Below, piece after piece: positions 1 to 8,960 of a stretch of 14,494 bases of DNA. Location: contig ML770210.1 in the NCBI GenBank assembly GCA_009733575.1, positions 1 to 14,494 on the forward strand, written 5' to 3'. The stretch is from Gymnopus androsaceus JB14 (Eukaryota; Basidiomycota; Agaricomycetes; Agaricales; Omphalotaceae). The notes beneath the pieces are model-generated. The model was not told where the DNA came from, ran no database searches, and worked only from the letters and a program-made list of their open reading frames with translations. The position numbers and the translations under genes are program-made. How positions within the stretch are numbered: position 1 is the stretch's first letter; the number at the start of each line of letters is the position of its first letter.

Positions 1-232
1 GCTGTTACTCTGGTGACTGTTGGAGAACTTCTGAGAGCAAATATAACATCCATTCTGACTATAAAAATTCTAATGGTCAAATGGATTCAGCACTTTCAAA
101 AAGTGACCTGTGACCTGGTGAAATTTTGGCACGTCAAGAGGTCTCTGTGGACCGTGACTGCAAAATCGATTGAAATAGTCCAGTATATCCAGTTTGCAAT
201 TGACATGTATCAGGATCTGATGCATGATCAGA

Positions 233-379
233 ATTTGACTTGACATCAAAGACCCATGTATTCTTGATGACATTTCTGTTCTTAGGTTGATCAACAATTT
301 TGAAGACCTTTTGCTTAACTAGACTGTCAATTTCTTCTGTGCAATTGTTAAGCCATGGTTGCTGGTTGTTATATCCATG
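233..379 (-). pseudogene. Ty1/copia reverse transcriptase N-terminal remnant
   Basis: About 49 codons in one frame match the start of the copia-type reverse transcriptase domain: a PWLNNCTEEIDSL block, then KIVDQPKNRNVIKN and the diagnostic WVFDVK. In intact elements this stretch opens the polymerase domain that copies element RNA into DNA. Here the frame leaves the family consensus just after WVFDVKSN, where a lysine/arginine-rich LVAKGF segment should follow. It is closed upstream by a TAG at 380-382, next to a local repeat. Only the first tenth or so of the domain survives, so this is a dead fragment. The family call rests on remembered motifs; a chance match is unlikely because several motifs occur in order and with the right spacing. 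Confidence 0.72.
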
Positions 380-525
380 CTATCATCACTGCTCATTTCC
401 GATCACTTGCCATTGATCAATCAACCTTTAATATAACTACTGTTATATCCATACAATCATCACTGCTTGTTGCCAATGTTCGACACTCGCTGCCAATTTC
501 CGATCAATCACCATTGATCAATTGA
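368..525. repeat. degenerate direct repeat, two copies
   Basis: Two related copies start at 368 and 442 with GTTATATCCAT and end near 425 and 525 with CCATTGATCAAT. The second copy has about 20 extra bases around 478-497. A perfect 7-bp inverted repeat (ATATAAC at 431-437, GTTATAT at 442-448, 4-base loop) lies at the junction. The repeat cuts off the copia remnant, so it may be LTR or insertion debris. No function is visible. Confidence 0.6.
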
Positions 526-1413
526 CATATCGATCTGATAGCTGCCCTTTACCTTTGGAAACATCCCTATCATGTTTTGGACAAACTTTCCGATACTTAT
601 TGTTTTATTCCTCTTATATTCTTTTGTCTTTCTTAGTGAATTACTTTATTGTTATACTTACTGAATACACTCCCAGATATATATTACTTATTGTTCTTTA
701 CATTTATCCGTTTATCCAAACTCACTAGTATCTCAGTAGTATACCATGTATTGTAACTTTAGTTCAAAAATCAACTTAGCCTAGCTGATCTCACGCCCAA
801 TGAAAGTACTGAATCAAAATAAGATCTGTCCTCAATGCATCAGTACAATTACATGAGTATTGATTCACCAACTTTCGCATAAAAAATTGCTTGTGAGTGA
901 TATTTTGAGCAAAAAATGATCATTCAGTTGAACTACCTAGTTCACCAATAATGTACTTATCAGTAGAGTATTCTATTAAAATGAAAAAAACGCTGAACTA
1001 CAAACTTTCACAATGACTGAAATAGTGAATGATTTACTGTATATCACATGTTGAATCAGGAAAAGTGAAATATTTGGTATCCGTAGGTCTGAAAAACGGT
1101 CTGAAAAGCGACAATTCAAGCAAGAGTGAAAGCTATCCTGAAATAAGGCTATTCAGGAGAGATTTCAGGTAAAATGAAATATTAAATGAACATATATATA
1201 TCAGAAAAAGTGAAAAGTTGCCACTGCATCTTTGACTTGACGCAGGAGCGTGACGCAGATGCGTCGACATGTCAGAGGCCGAAACAAGTGATTTGAGCCC
1301 TGGATTATATACAAGCTCAATGCGAAATGTATGAGAATGCAGCTAGAAGAAACATTGTAAACTGAGTCTTTTAGAATGTTAACATAGTCACTCACCAACA
1401 GTCAATATCTAAA
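526..1413. other. AT-rich stretch without recognisable gene
   Basis: No open frame here has coding character. A short 68-codon frame at 522-728 is hydrophobic and low-complexity and matches nothing I know. The only structure noted is a perfect 6-bp inverted repeat, GACGCA-GA-TGCGTC, near 1253-1266, preceded by a related GACGCAGGAGCGT copy. This could be the 3' flank of the gene at 1414 or decayed transposon sequence. Confidence 0.5.
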
Positions 1414-1943
1414 TTATTGAGAGTATCTTGAGAGCAGTCTCAAAGGTGAGATGCGCATGACGAGCAGCTGGAGCCTCAAAGCATCCAATTCCATCACACT
1501 ATGCATATACTGCAGCCAAAAAAAAATTTAGTGAACAATTCGCGGATGTGTGGATGAGTGCGTGAAACGTACCTTGGGCGAGCCGTTGTTCATTGAGTTT
1601 GAAACCGCTCTCTCTTGCTTCTTTACAGCTATGAGAAGTTGCTGAATATCACTCTTGGCTACCTAAGTTGGATGAATTTATCGGCACGATCTTCAGCTGT
1701 TAGGCCACATACTTTTGAATACAACACACTCTTCGACTTCTGAGCAACTCTGATCAGACATGCAACAGGTTTCCAAAATGAAGGCATAGAATGAAAAGAA
1801 TGGTTGTTGTGTAGTTGTGATGTCAGTTGAGCAAAGTTCAAGATCTGTGCATGTTTGTGTTTGACCATAAACTTGATTTGGATTACAAATCGACGTGCTC
1901 TCTTTCCTACCACCAACAAGAAAACTTGAAGCCCAGATGCCAT
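1414..1943 (-). CDS. unrecognised spliced gene, three exons
   Basis: Two good basidiomycete introns join three frames without a stop. Intron 1663-1712 (50 bp) starts GTATGT and ends AACTTAG. Intron 1510-1572 (63 bp) starts GTACGT, carries a TTCACTAA branch-like site and ends CTGCAG. Both fall in phase 0. The joined product is about 138 residues: exon 1713-1943 ends SVLYSK, exon 1573-1662 reads VAKSDIQQLLIAVKKQ and on to NNGSPK, and exon 1414-1509 starts YMHSVMELDALR and ends at TAA. The exon 2 part is hydrophilic and helical. I do not recognise the family. The start is uncertain: the first ATG in the frame is at 1943, and exon 1 runs through a fragment resembling the foldback element at 5714-5861, so the true first exon may begin further inside. 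It may also be only the 3' end of a longer, damaged gene. Confidence 0.45.
1861..1904. repeat. fragment resembling the 5714-5861 foldback element
   Basis: The sequence starts TTGACCATAAAC, as does the left end of the element at 5714, and then carries ACAAATCGACG and a CTCTCTT stretch that also occur at its right end. It is shorter than the full element and lacks the central palindrome, so it looks like a deleted copy. It lies within the first exon of the gene at 1414-1943. Confidence 0.45.
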
Positions 1944-2218
1944 CCTTCCAACCTGCAATCTGGCCTCAACACTGTCTTTCAATGTGTGCCATTATAAATC
2001 TGTGCAGTTTTGTTGGCGGCAAAAAGAGAACCCAATCCAGCACTTGTGAGGGAGATGTAGGAGTTCAATGAGTTGCAACCGGCTTGTTCAGTACCTAGTG
2101 CATTTTTTGAGATCTCGCATCCTAGCGCCATTGCCTAACATTTGACTTATTCAGCACCATTGACTCATATCCACGCTTTAACTGATGCATCGCCGACATT
2201 GACTTTCCTAGGCAGATA

Positions 2219-2512
2219 TCATCCCTCCATTGCCTTTCTTTGACGCCGCTTTCCAGCCCCAGATGCCCTGGTATGCATATTCGGATTTGTACATGTATGC
2301 TGCCGCCTGGAATGAGAATGCGAATGCAAAAGAGGCTCTCCATTCCCATCTCCATCAACATCCATCATACTCTCCACCTCCATCTCTGTGTCCCCCGGGC
2401 CATTGCTACCAAACCCTCCTCAAACTCCCCACTGTGACTCAGAGTACTGCTTTTTTTCAGCTTCCGGGACTTGAGGTAGGGCGCCGACGTCGCTGTCAGT
2501 GTCAGTTTCCAT
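2219..2512 (-). pseudogene. possible detached C-terminal tail of the Cdc4-like pseudogene
   Basis: A frame of 97 codons starts METDTDSDVG, carries an acidic DTEMEVESMMDVDGDGNG segment, then a basic end near GAGKRRQRKAMEG, and stops with TGA at 2219-2221. One in-frame TGA lies at 2420-2422. The hydrophilic, acidic-then-basic composition resembles the tails flanking fungal Cdc4 WD40 domains, and the strand and direction continue those of the neighbouring pseudogene. Between 2512 and 2661 the reading is scattered with TAG codons. It could equally be an independent low-complexity fragment. Confidence 0.3.
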
Positions 2513-2660
2513 CCTAGAATCAACGCTACCCGCTCAAATACTCCTGCTCCTTGTACTTGCCATGCTGGCACTAGTACTTGGGCACAAATTGGAATTGGCG
2601 TTGGCTATAGGCTTCGACCTCCATGTTTTTCTAGTCGTCTTTGAGGTCCCAGTCGAAGTC

Positions 2661-5464
2661 CTAAGATGCAGCACTAGAAGTAGACACCGACGACAGGGGA
2701 ACAGATACACAAGAAACAGATTGCATCTCCCTCTGCCTCCTCTTCCTAACCCCATTCCCAGCTCTCCTACCAGTATACACAATATCCTGATCCTCCTCTC
2801 CTTCTCCCTCTCCATGTATGGAAATAAGCTCAATACCACCATCCTCATCTTCATTAATCTTGGTAACCTCATTCTAGTTCCCCTCGAGTCCAAACTCGGA
2901 TTCATGTTCAAGATCAATATCAATATCATCCCCCTCAAACTCCAACTCTGAATCCTCATAATCATACACCCCACTGGGAGGCTCCCCGAGCCATTCTTTG
3001 TCTTGCCATGTCCACGTGGACATGGACGTACACGTATGGGGCACTTCCTCCTCCTCTGGAGGCAACACCTCCTCAACAAACGCACTAAGTGGGTCTGCCT
3101 CCCCTAATCCACCCTCAACACCTTCCCCTCCACCTTCAACATCCCCCTCCCTCGACAAAAATCCCACACATCAAGTACCGTAACATCATTCCTATTACTG
3201 GCGCTGACACACCACGTTCCCTTGAACGCAACTTGCCAGATGCCCCTGATGCCAGTTAGGAGGCTGCGCGTTACTGGGATGGGAAGGGGGTGGGGTTGGC
3301 TCCACCGACCCCAAGCCCGGCATTGGCATTGGCTGCCCCTGGCCCTAGACCCCCCCCCCCCTCACCTCCTCCGAAAGCAGCATTGGTGTTGACTGCACCT
3401 AGCCCAGGGCCCCCAGGAAAAGACACAGACACATTGATGTCCCTCAAATCCCAAACCTTGAGGGTCCCATCACTCCCACTAACCACCTTCCACTCTTTGT
3501 GCTGGAAACATGTGATAGCGCCTGTGTGTCCGGACATGATACCACGGAGGAGGTTGTTTGAGGTTGATACTCCACCTGCGCTTGCTTCTGCTCCTGTTCC
3601 GGGAGTAAGGGAAGTGGGATTTCGAGTAGAAGAATTGGACAAAGAGGCATGGGGTGTATTTCTTGCATCCCAAACCCTCAATGTACTATCCGCCGCAGCA
3701 CTAACCAAAAAACTTGGACTGAGACCAAGTAGGCCAACAAGGGAAGTGTGTCCAGAAAGAACGGCAAGGCATTGGCCTGTGGAGATTGACCAGAGATGAA
3801 CGGTTCCGTCCATTGAGCCCAAGGCACAGTGGGAGGCGCCAGAGCCAGATCCACCAGCACCCAATCCCCACCCCAAGCCGTACCCCAGCCCTGACCCCAA
3901 TATAGAGGATGCGCTGTCGCCACTCGAATCCAACAAAACACTATAAACCTTCTGGCTATGCCCCTCCAACCTCCACACACACCTCCACAACATCCCACAC
4001 CCTAACCATACAATCATATGATCCACTCACCAGAGCCCTCCCACATGCAGCCAACACCCTCACCGCATCTGTATGTCCCGACAACAGATGGATATGATAT
4101 AGATTAAGCGTGGGGTCATCTAGAGGTGGATTTAGTGAGGGCAGAGAAGGGTGTGGGGAGGGAGGCGTGTGTGCATGTTGGTGTGAGAGGCAGGAATCAA
4201 ATGGCCTTTCATTGCGTTTTGGCAACCTCCACACTCTCAATGTATGATCTCAAGTCCCAGTCACAACCAGCGTCCTCTTCAGCCACTTTTCCTTTTCCCT
4301 ACCCCACAACTTGGGCTTGACAATAGCCAAACACCTCACAGTACCCGTATGCCCTCCAAAAACATGCAAGCACCTCCCCTGGGGATCATCTAGATCCCAT
4401 ATCCTTACAGTCCAATCCGTGCTCCCAGAAACCAATAAGTTGCCATGAACCGCCAAAGCCCAGACACCCCCTTCATGTCCATCGAGTTTTTGTATCAACC
4501 TCCCCGAGGTAGGGTCATATATATGGATGCTATGATCATCCAAAGCCGAGATAATCCGATTCTGTGAGAAAAGGAGACAGGTGACAACGGAGTGCCCATG
4601 AGCGGGGAACAAGATGTGTTTTGGGGGTAGGGTTGGTTATCCAGCGTGTCAGTGTTAGGTAGCGGGATTTGAACAGGATTTTATATGGATGAGGGAGGGT
4701 AGGGAGTCAGACTTGGATTGGATGGCATGATGTTGTTTTCGGAGGAGCATCTTGACAAAGTTGCCTTCATTCTCGCCACCAAACCATAATCCCCTTCTAA
4801 CCAACAAATCCTGCCAAAGGACCTTGTTGCATTTGATCCTGCCTCTCCAGCCCTTACACATGCAACAAGCTCTCCCAAGGGCCTTTAAACTGGTATCCAC
4901 GAGATAGCCTAGGATATGCGAGCCTAGTTCCAGTGGCAGGAGAGTTAGAAAATCTCATGCGAGGGATGGGTGCAAGACAGAATGTAGCATCCTCAAAACT
5001 GGCAGCAGAGAGTGTTGTAAGAGGGTGAGCAGGAGATGCAATTGAAGAGAAGGCGGGAGAGAAGTGTAGTGTGTTACTAGAGAGGGGAGAGCAAGAGGCA
5101 TAGTAAGTGCTAAATCAGGTTGGAAGGGTGTTGCCAAAGGCGTGATTAAATGCATTTCAGAGGTGGGTGAGGCATGCGTGCTGGTAGGCGGCGGGGACCC
5201 ATGCAGGGATGGTAGCGGCAAAGACAGAGCCCGAGCTTTCTTCCTCGCAGGTGGCGTATCAACATCACCTGAATCCATCAATGATCCATTCAAGCCTTGT
5301 TCTCACTTTCTTGTTGTATTCGTATTAAACCCTTCCAGCACTTCTGTTAGGCCAACCACTGGAATGGATGATGATGAACTTGAACTCGACCAAGACTTGT
5401 CTTTGGGCATCATGCGCCATCCTTTACCCGAAGCTCCCTCTTCTCCCACTGTCTCCGCCTCCAT
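2661..5464 (-). pseudogene. decayed Cdc4/Fbw7-like F-box WD40 protein gene
   Basis: Intact homologues are the substrate receptors of SCF ubiquitin ligases: the F-box binds Skp1 and an eight-blade propeller binds phosphorylated degrons of cell-cycle regulators. Reading from ATG 5464: a Ser-rich N-terminus, DTPPARKKARALSL near 5260, the conserved LLLTLLQHSLLPVLR helix, then the F-box (DFLTLLPLELGSHILGYL through GWRGRI to LWQDLL, about 4950-4790). Eight blades follow: HGHSVVTCL, GHEGGVWAL, GHTGTVRCL, GHTDAVRVL, GHSQKVYSV, GHTSLVGLL, GHTGAITCF and GIWQVAFKG, with terminal motifs such as TVRIWD and TLRVWD. An acidic tail contains EWLGEPPSGVYDYE. Breaks: in-frame TGA at 5303-5305, 4955-4957 and 4250-4252; TAG at 2874-2876; single-base frame changes near 4694-4699 (lost C), 4619-4622 (extra A), 3975-3990 and 3157-3161 (lost T). 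The frame change near 3271-3290 could instead be an intron from GTGAGG to CCCAG. Several indels sit in homopolymers and could be sequencing errors; the TGA codons are harder to explain that way. Confidence 0.88.
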
Positions 5465-5713
5465 TGTCTTGCTCTGGAAGGTTCATCATTGTGTTGTTGT
5501 AAGAATTTTCTTTGGCTTCGTTGTCTGTGTCCATATTATCATTGCCAAATGTATCACTCCTCGCAGCGATGCGAGTTTTTACGAATCAATGCATTTATGG
5601 TGAAGTAGTCCCTTTGATTCTGGACAAGAATCAATGACTGGACACCCACCTCAAGACCTTGGCTACATCTGGAGGAAGGCCAAAGTTTTCTGCTTCAGGG
5701 CCAGGAAGCTGAT

Positions 5714-5861
5714 TTGACCATAAACACGTGAATTCCTTGACATTGACCATGGAAATTTCGATTTGTAACAGAGACTTCTGAGCTCAGAGGTCTCTGCTGT
5801 AAATTGCAATATCCATGGTCAAGTCAAGAGAGCTTTTACAAATCGACGCGTTTATGGTTAA
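5714..5861. mobile_element. foldback (MITE-like) element, 148 bp
   Basis: The left end TTGACCATAAACACG and the right end CGCGTTTATGGTTAA are inverted copies. Inside lie a second pair (TTGACCATGGA near 5743, TCCATGGTCAA near 5813) and a central 28-bp near-perfect palindrome at 5769-5796 centred on TGAGCTCA, with one mismatched pair. So almost the whole element folds on itself, with some unpaired bases in the right half. Related ends occur at 1861-1904 and near 5573-5597 (ACGAATCAATGCATTTATGGTGAAG). No coding capacity. No target-site duplication could be assigned with confidence. The repeated inverted ends favour a non-autonomous transposon over a one-off hairpin. Confidence 0.6.
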
Positions 5862-5862
5862 G

Positions 5863-6255
5863 TCACCTGAACCTGGGTGGACATTGGCATTCTAGCAGAG
5901 AGTCAGTATTGAAATAGCAATACATATGCAAGAAGCTTACGCCACAGTCTAAAACTTCCAATACTTTTGTGTTGAAGTAGCTCCCAGTATTCGAGTTGTC
6001 GACAAGGATAGTCTTCGTCAAGTTCAAACTCGACAAGTGTTGTCTGCATGAGAATGGATAGCACCTTGGTCTCCAATAGCGTTGTTTGAATTGGTCTTTT
6101 TGCCAGCTTTGTGGTCCACGCCATACGTCTATTGAATGGGTGAGTGAAACTCCATGCAGAACTTGTCACATACCTTGAATCTCATCGCATTGTATTGTGT
6201 AGCCAGTAGCGTCCTTGAGTGTATGATAATGGTTGAACACCAGCTTTAACTTCAT
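5863..6255 (-). CDS. weak spliced reading, unrecognised
   Basis: An ATG at 6255 opens MKLKLVFNHYHTLKDATG, followed by a candidate 45-bp intron at 6129-6173 that starts GTATGT, has a CTCAC branch-like site and ends TTCAATAG. Splicing there keeps a frame open for about 115 residues to a TGA at 5863-5865, directly beside the foldback element. A different frame across 5903-6128 is also open for about 75 codons, so the frame choice is not secure. The HYHTL-TGYTIQCDEIQ piece recalls C-terminal segments of Agaricomycete transposase-associated proteins, but I cannot name the family. It is most likely a gene fragment. Confidence 0.25.
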
Positions 6256-6655
6256 CTTTACCTATGTCTGAGGGAGTCTTTCAGTACTTGTCCCTGACCT
6301 ACTGGAAACACCATAGTTTAAGGTCATTGCAGACCATGAGTTTCAACTCATTAGGGTTTAGTACATTTAGTATTCATTCCCTCCTTAAGATAATATTATT
6401 ATTTGTGCGGGACATTGGAATTCTGCATTTATTATATCTATGCCTCTCTTTCCCTTTGTAAGACTAATACTAGATCATGTTGTAGGAATTATTGTTTTGG
6501 TGGAAGTTCGAGCATCCAAAATCAGTATATAAATATCAATGCCTGATAATGTGAAGAATAGCTGAATTTACAAGTACAGTATATGGCCCATTTCACCGTC
6601 CTGTTAAATAAGTTAAAGTTGGATAATGAGTGTGTATAATGCCCCTGTACTCCTT
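6256..6655. other. no gene seen
   Basis: AT-rich sequence with only short open frames. A hydrophobic 65-codon frame at 6264-6461 (+) has no recognisable motif. No RNA gene or repeat was spotted. Confidence 0.5.
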
Positions 6656-7566
6656 CTACTGCTCATCTCCTGTGTCTGAATCTGTCTGCAGTGTCTTAGC
6701 CCATGGATCAAGACTCTGTGATTCCTCTGCTCAACCCCCATTAATCTCTAGCGACTGGAGAACAGCAGGAGTCAAGTTTTCAATGTATCAACGGTGATAG
6801 AACAATCTAGGCAAACCATGCACCACTGTTTGTTCACTTCTGTTTTGAGTCCTGACGTGGTGGATAGAGGTTTGGGATTGGGAGCACTGACCAGTCTGCT
6901 TGGCTTGGTGCTTCTGCAACTCTTTGCTTTTTTGGAAGTATGGAACAGTGACATTGAGCTGATGTTCCATGCTTTCTGCATCGCTCTCTTCAGAAGATTG
7001 ACCCTGGGCACCAAGTTGACAGAGGGCGAATTCAACCTTCTCCCATTTTCTTCTGTCAGAGGCTGATAGATTGGGTTGACTGAGGACCATAGCCACTCCT
7101 TCCGTCCGCTTATCGAATTTCTGTGCAGCCATTAGCGGCTGAGAAACAAACAAAAAGAAAGACAGAAAAGAAACCCACACACAACTTCCGGGAATGTGAA
7201 TAGTTATCCCTTCACCTCTGGTTTGTATACAATTGTGCCCTCTGATTTGCCTCTACTTGAGTCTCAATACGATCTCCTTCTTCACGCAGATGAGGTTTGT
7301 CCATCCTATAGGAGCTATGGGCTTGTTGGAAGAGCTCCCATACATATGCATTTAAGTATTGCCTTGGTAGCCAAATATCCCTCCACGTTCCATGCAATAT
7401 GTTGTGAAGTGATATAAGAGACCAGATTCGCGACGATGGTCTGATTCCACTGGGCTTGCTGCCAACCATCACTAAAGTAGAGTAGGTATCCAGTACCTTC
7501 TCCTACATTGGGACCAGGACCTTCGGCGTTTTTGTATGCTACAACAATGCCAGCATTGACAGGTCA
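6656..7566 (-). pseudogene. broken copy of a multi-copy basidiomycete protein family
   Basis: The order of conserved blocks matches a large, uncharacterised protein family that I recall as abundant in Agaricomycetes: NAGIVVAYKN-EGPGPNVGEGTGYLLY and a DGWQQAQWN segment (7560-7450); GYLATKAILK (about 7380-7345); HLREEGDRIE and QLYTNQR (about 7290-7215); AAQKFDKRTEGVAMVLSQPN, then LGAQGQSSEESDAE (7130-6980); QNRSEQTVVHGLPRLFY (about 6840-6790); LDPWAKTLQTDSDTGDEQ before TAG 6656-6658. Function unknown; multi-copy nature suggests a link to transposons, which is inference. Breaks: the frame changes near 7320, does not join cleanly across 7139-7215 (which may hold an intron ending TTTCTCAG), and meets TGA at 6788-6790 and 6731-6733. 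The 5' half is missing or undetectable upstream of 7566. Confidence 0.6.
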
Positions 7567-8091
7567 ATAATCTTGGAATGCATTAACACCATTTGTATTG
7601 GTGACAAAGCAAAAACAGGTGCGGATGAGGTTCTGAACAAAGTAAAAAGTGAACAGTTGTAGCATTAACACTGCAATGCTGTAATGCTGACTCGCACACT
7701 GAACGTGAACGAGCAACGGGTTCGAAGGGAGGCAAAACCAAGTCTCAGACAAGAAGTAAGACTCACGGGTGCAAATGGAGATGAAAGAGAGACGCAAGAA
7801 GTATATATCTCCTATATGTACATAGTACCTTTTATAGTAGCTACATACGATCGAGAGTATCTAATATGGATGACATGTAAGTAATACTGATGACCAAGTC
7901 CAGAGGACTTGTTGAGGTTCACGCACAGACGTGTGTGAGGCTCGACACCCCCTCTCCACTGAAAAAGAGACTCCAGGGTGTGTAAAACAAAAATACGGAA
8001 CGGAGAGACAAATGAAACCGGAAAAAATGAAACAAGGAGGCAGTGAATCGGAAAAAATATTGAAGTGGAACAGGGGCAGAGACAAAGTGGG
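7567..8091. other. upstream region of the 8130 gene, no gene seen
   Basis: Contains short open frames only; the hydrophobic minus-strand ones at 7812-8207 overlap the promoter and start of the 8130 gene and look incidental. A perfect stem with 7-bp arms (CAAGTCC 7895-7901, GGACTTG 7905-7911, 3-base loop) is present, as is an AGCATTA/TAATGCT inverted pair near 7662-7690. The 7800-7870 stretch is rich in TATA-like tetramers. Confidence 0.4.
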
Positions 8092-8099
8092 TATATAAT
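8092..8099 (+). promoter_or_regulatory. candidate TATA box
   Basis: TATATAAT lies 30 bp upstream of the ATG at 8130. If it positions transcription in the usual 25-35 bp window, the 5' leader would be only a few bases long, so either the leader is extremely short or a different element is used. Confidence 0.4.
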
Positions 8100-8129
8100 C
8101 CATAAAAAGCAAACATACTTGCCACACAA

Positions 8130-8821
8130 ATGAACACCGAGCAACAAGCGTTGTACAACTATCGCTCGTTCCAGTTCGAGAGAGCCATCAGTGCTTGGGA
8201 ACGACAAAGGAATGATGTTAATGCCGCTGTTGTACTAGCCTTCGCGTTCATCGAATATAGCAAGGTAGCCCATCTCCGAAGGGCATGTGATCCGAATCCT
8301 TCCTTCCCAACTGAGTTCTACAATGAACTTTTGCACATGCACGGCCTTGTGTACCATGCTATCCCTAGTGCCGTGACTGCTGCTGCTACCGCTTGGAACC
8401 CTTCCATTGGCAAACAGTATAGTAGAAACCGACCATTCCCCTTTGTCCTATTCGAAGAGAGGTCATTCCATGATGGAGCACAAACCGTTGTGTACACTGG
8501 GGATAACTGGTAAGCAATAGACTGACATTTGTCTCGATTCAGTGCTTACGTGCACCTAGCTTTTACAGTCATCCCACTGTTCGTGATGCCGTTGCGTTCA
8601 TGAACAACTTCTACAGGGAACGTGTGCCCATTGAACAGCGAGACCTCGAATGGCACGGTCCAGAATACGGAAACGTCGAGTTGCGCGTAGCGATGGAGCA
8701 CGTGTACACAAAGGCAGGAGGCGGTAAGGCAGGAATAGATGTTGCATGGGAGTTGGTCGAGGATGATTTAGACGAGTCGGAGGGAGAGGGAGAGGACGGA
8801 ATGGATTCTGAGAAAGAATAG
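8130..8821 (+). CDS. intact two-exon gene, hypothetical protein of 210 residues
   Basis: Exon 1 (8130-8509) starts MNTEQQALYNYRSF and exon 2 (8569-8821) reads HPTVRDAVAFMNNFYRER and ends in an acidic tail (DDLDESEGEGEDGMDSEKE). They are joined by a 59-bp intron, 8510-8568, with donor GTAAGC, a GCTTAC branch-like site and acceptor TTTTACAG. The junction falls inside a Cys codon, and the other possible acceptor at 8541 gives a stop, so this splice is well supported. No signal peptide, membrane segment or catalytic motif is visible. Aromatic and charged residues (ERAISAWERQR, FPFVLFEERSFHDG) suggest a soluble globular protein. It converges with the Ty3/gypsy pol remnant, 139 bp between stop codons, and could be an accessory antisense gene of that element or an unrelated host gene. 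Unlike its neighbours it has no break and keeps CGA arginine codons. I do not recognise the family. Confidence 0.8.
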
Positions 8822-8925
8822 ACAGAACGGGGGCAGGCAAGTGTGTTTGAAAATCTAATTTGCAAATGTATTAAATGGTGACCGTGAATCGAAGCTAAGT
8901 AAAAGTGAAAGTCCGAGGCATAAGT

Positions 8926-8931
8926 AATAAA
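8926..8931 (+). promoter_or_regulatory. candidate polyadenylation signal
   Basis: AATAAA lies about 105 bp after the stop of the 8130 gene, within the gap before the convergent pol remnant. Fungal signals are loose, so this is only suggestive. Confidence 0.3.
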
Positions 8932-8960
8932 GAAAGGAACAATGAAACGATACCAATGCG

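Noticed and set aside
522..728. 68-codon plus-strand frame rich in Leu, Ile and Tyr
   Set aside because: AT-rich low-complexity sequence beside repeats, with no motif or splice context.
1253..1266. GACGCAGATGCGTC palindrome as a protein binding site
   Set aside because: Short and solitary apart from one imperfect neighbour; nothing links it to a gene start.
2534..3085. 183-codon minus-strand frame, arginine-rich
   Set aside because: It is an out-of-frame shadow of the acidic tail of the Cdc4-like pseudogene; its composition follows from purine-rich acidic codons read off by one.
3350..3361. Twelve-base C run as a regulatory or recombination signal
   Set aside because: It lies in a glycine-codon stretch or candidate intron of the Cdc4-like locus and is better taken as a simple homopolymer, and a likely place for read errors.
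3290..3799. 169-codon plus-strand proline-rich frame
   Set aside because: Antisense to the glycine-rich and WD40 part of the Cdc4-like pseudogene.
7812..8207. 131-codon minus-strand hydrophobic frame, possible membrane protein
   Set aside because: It overlaps the promoter and first exon of the well-supported 8130 gene, and two other minus-strand frames over the same bases look equally hydrophobic, which points to base composition.
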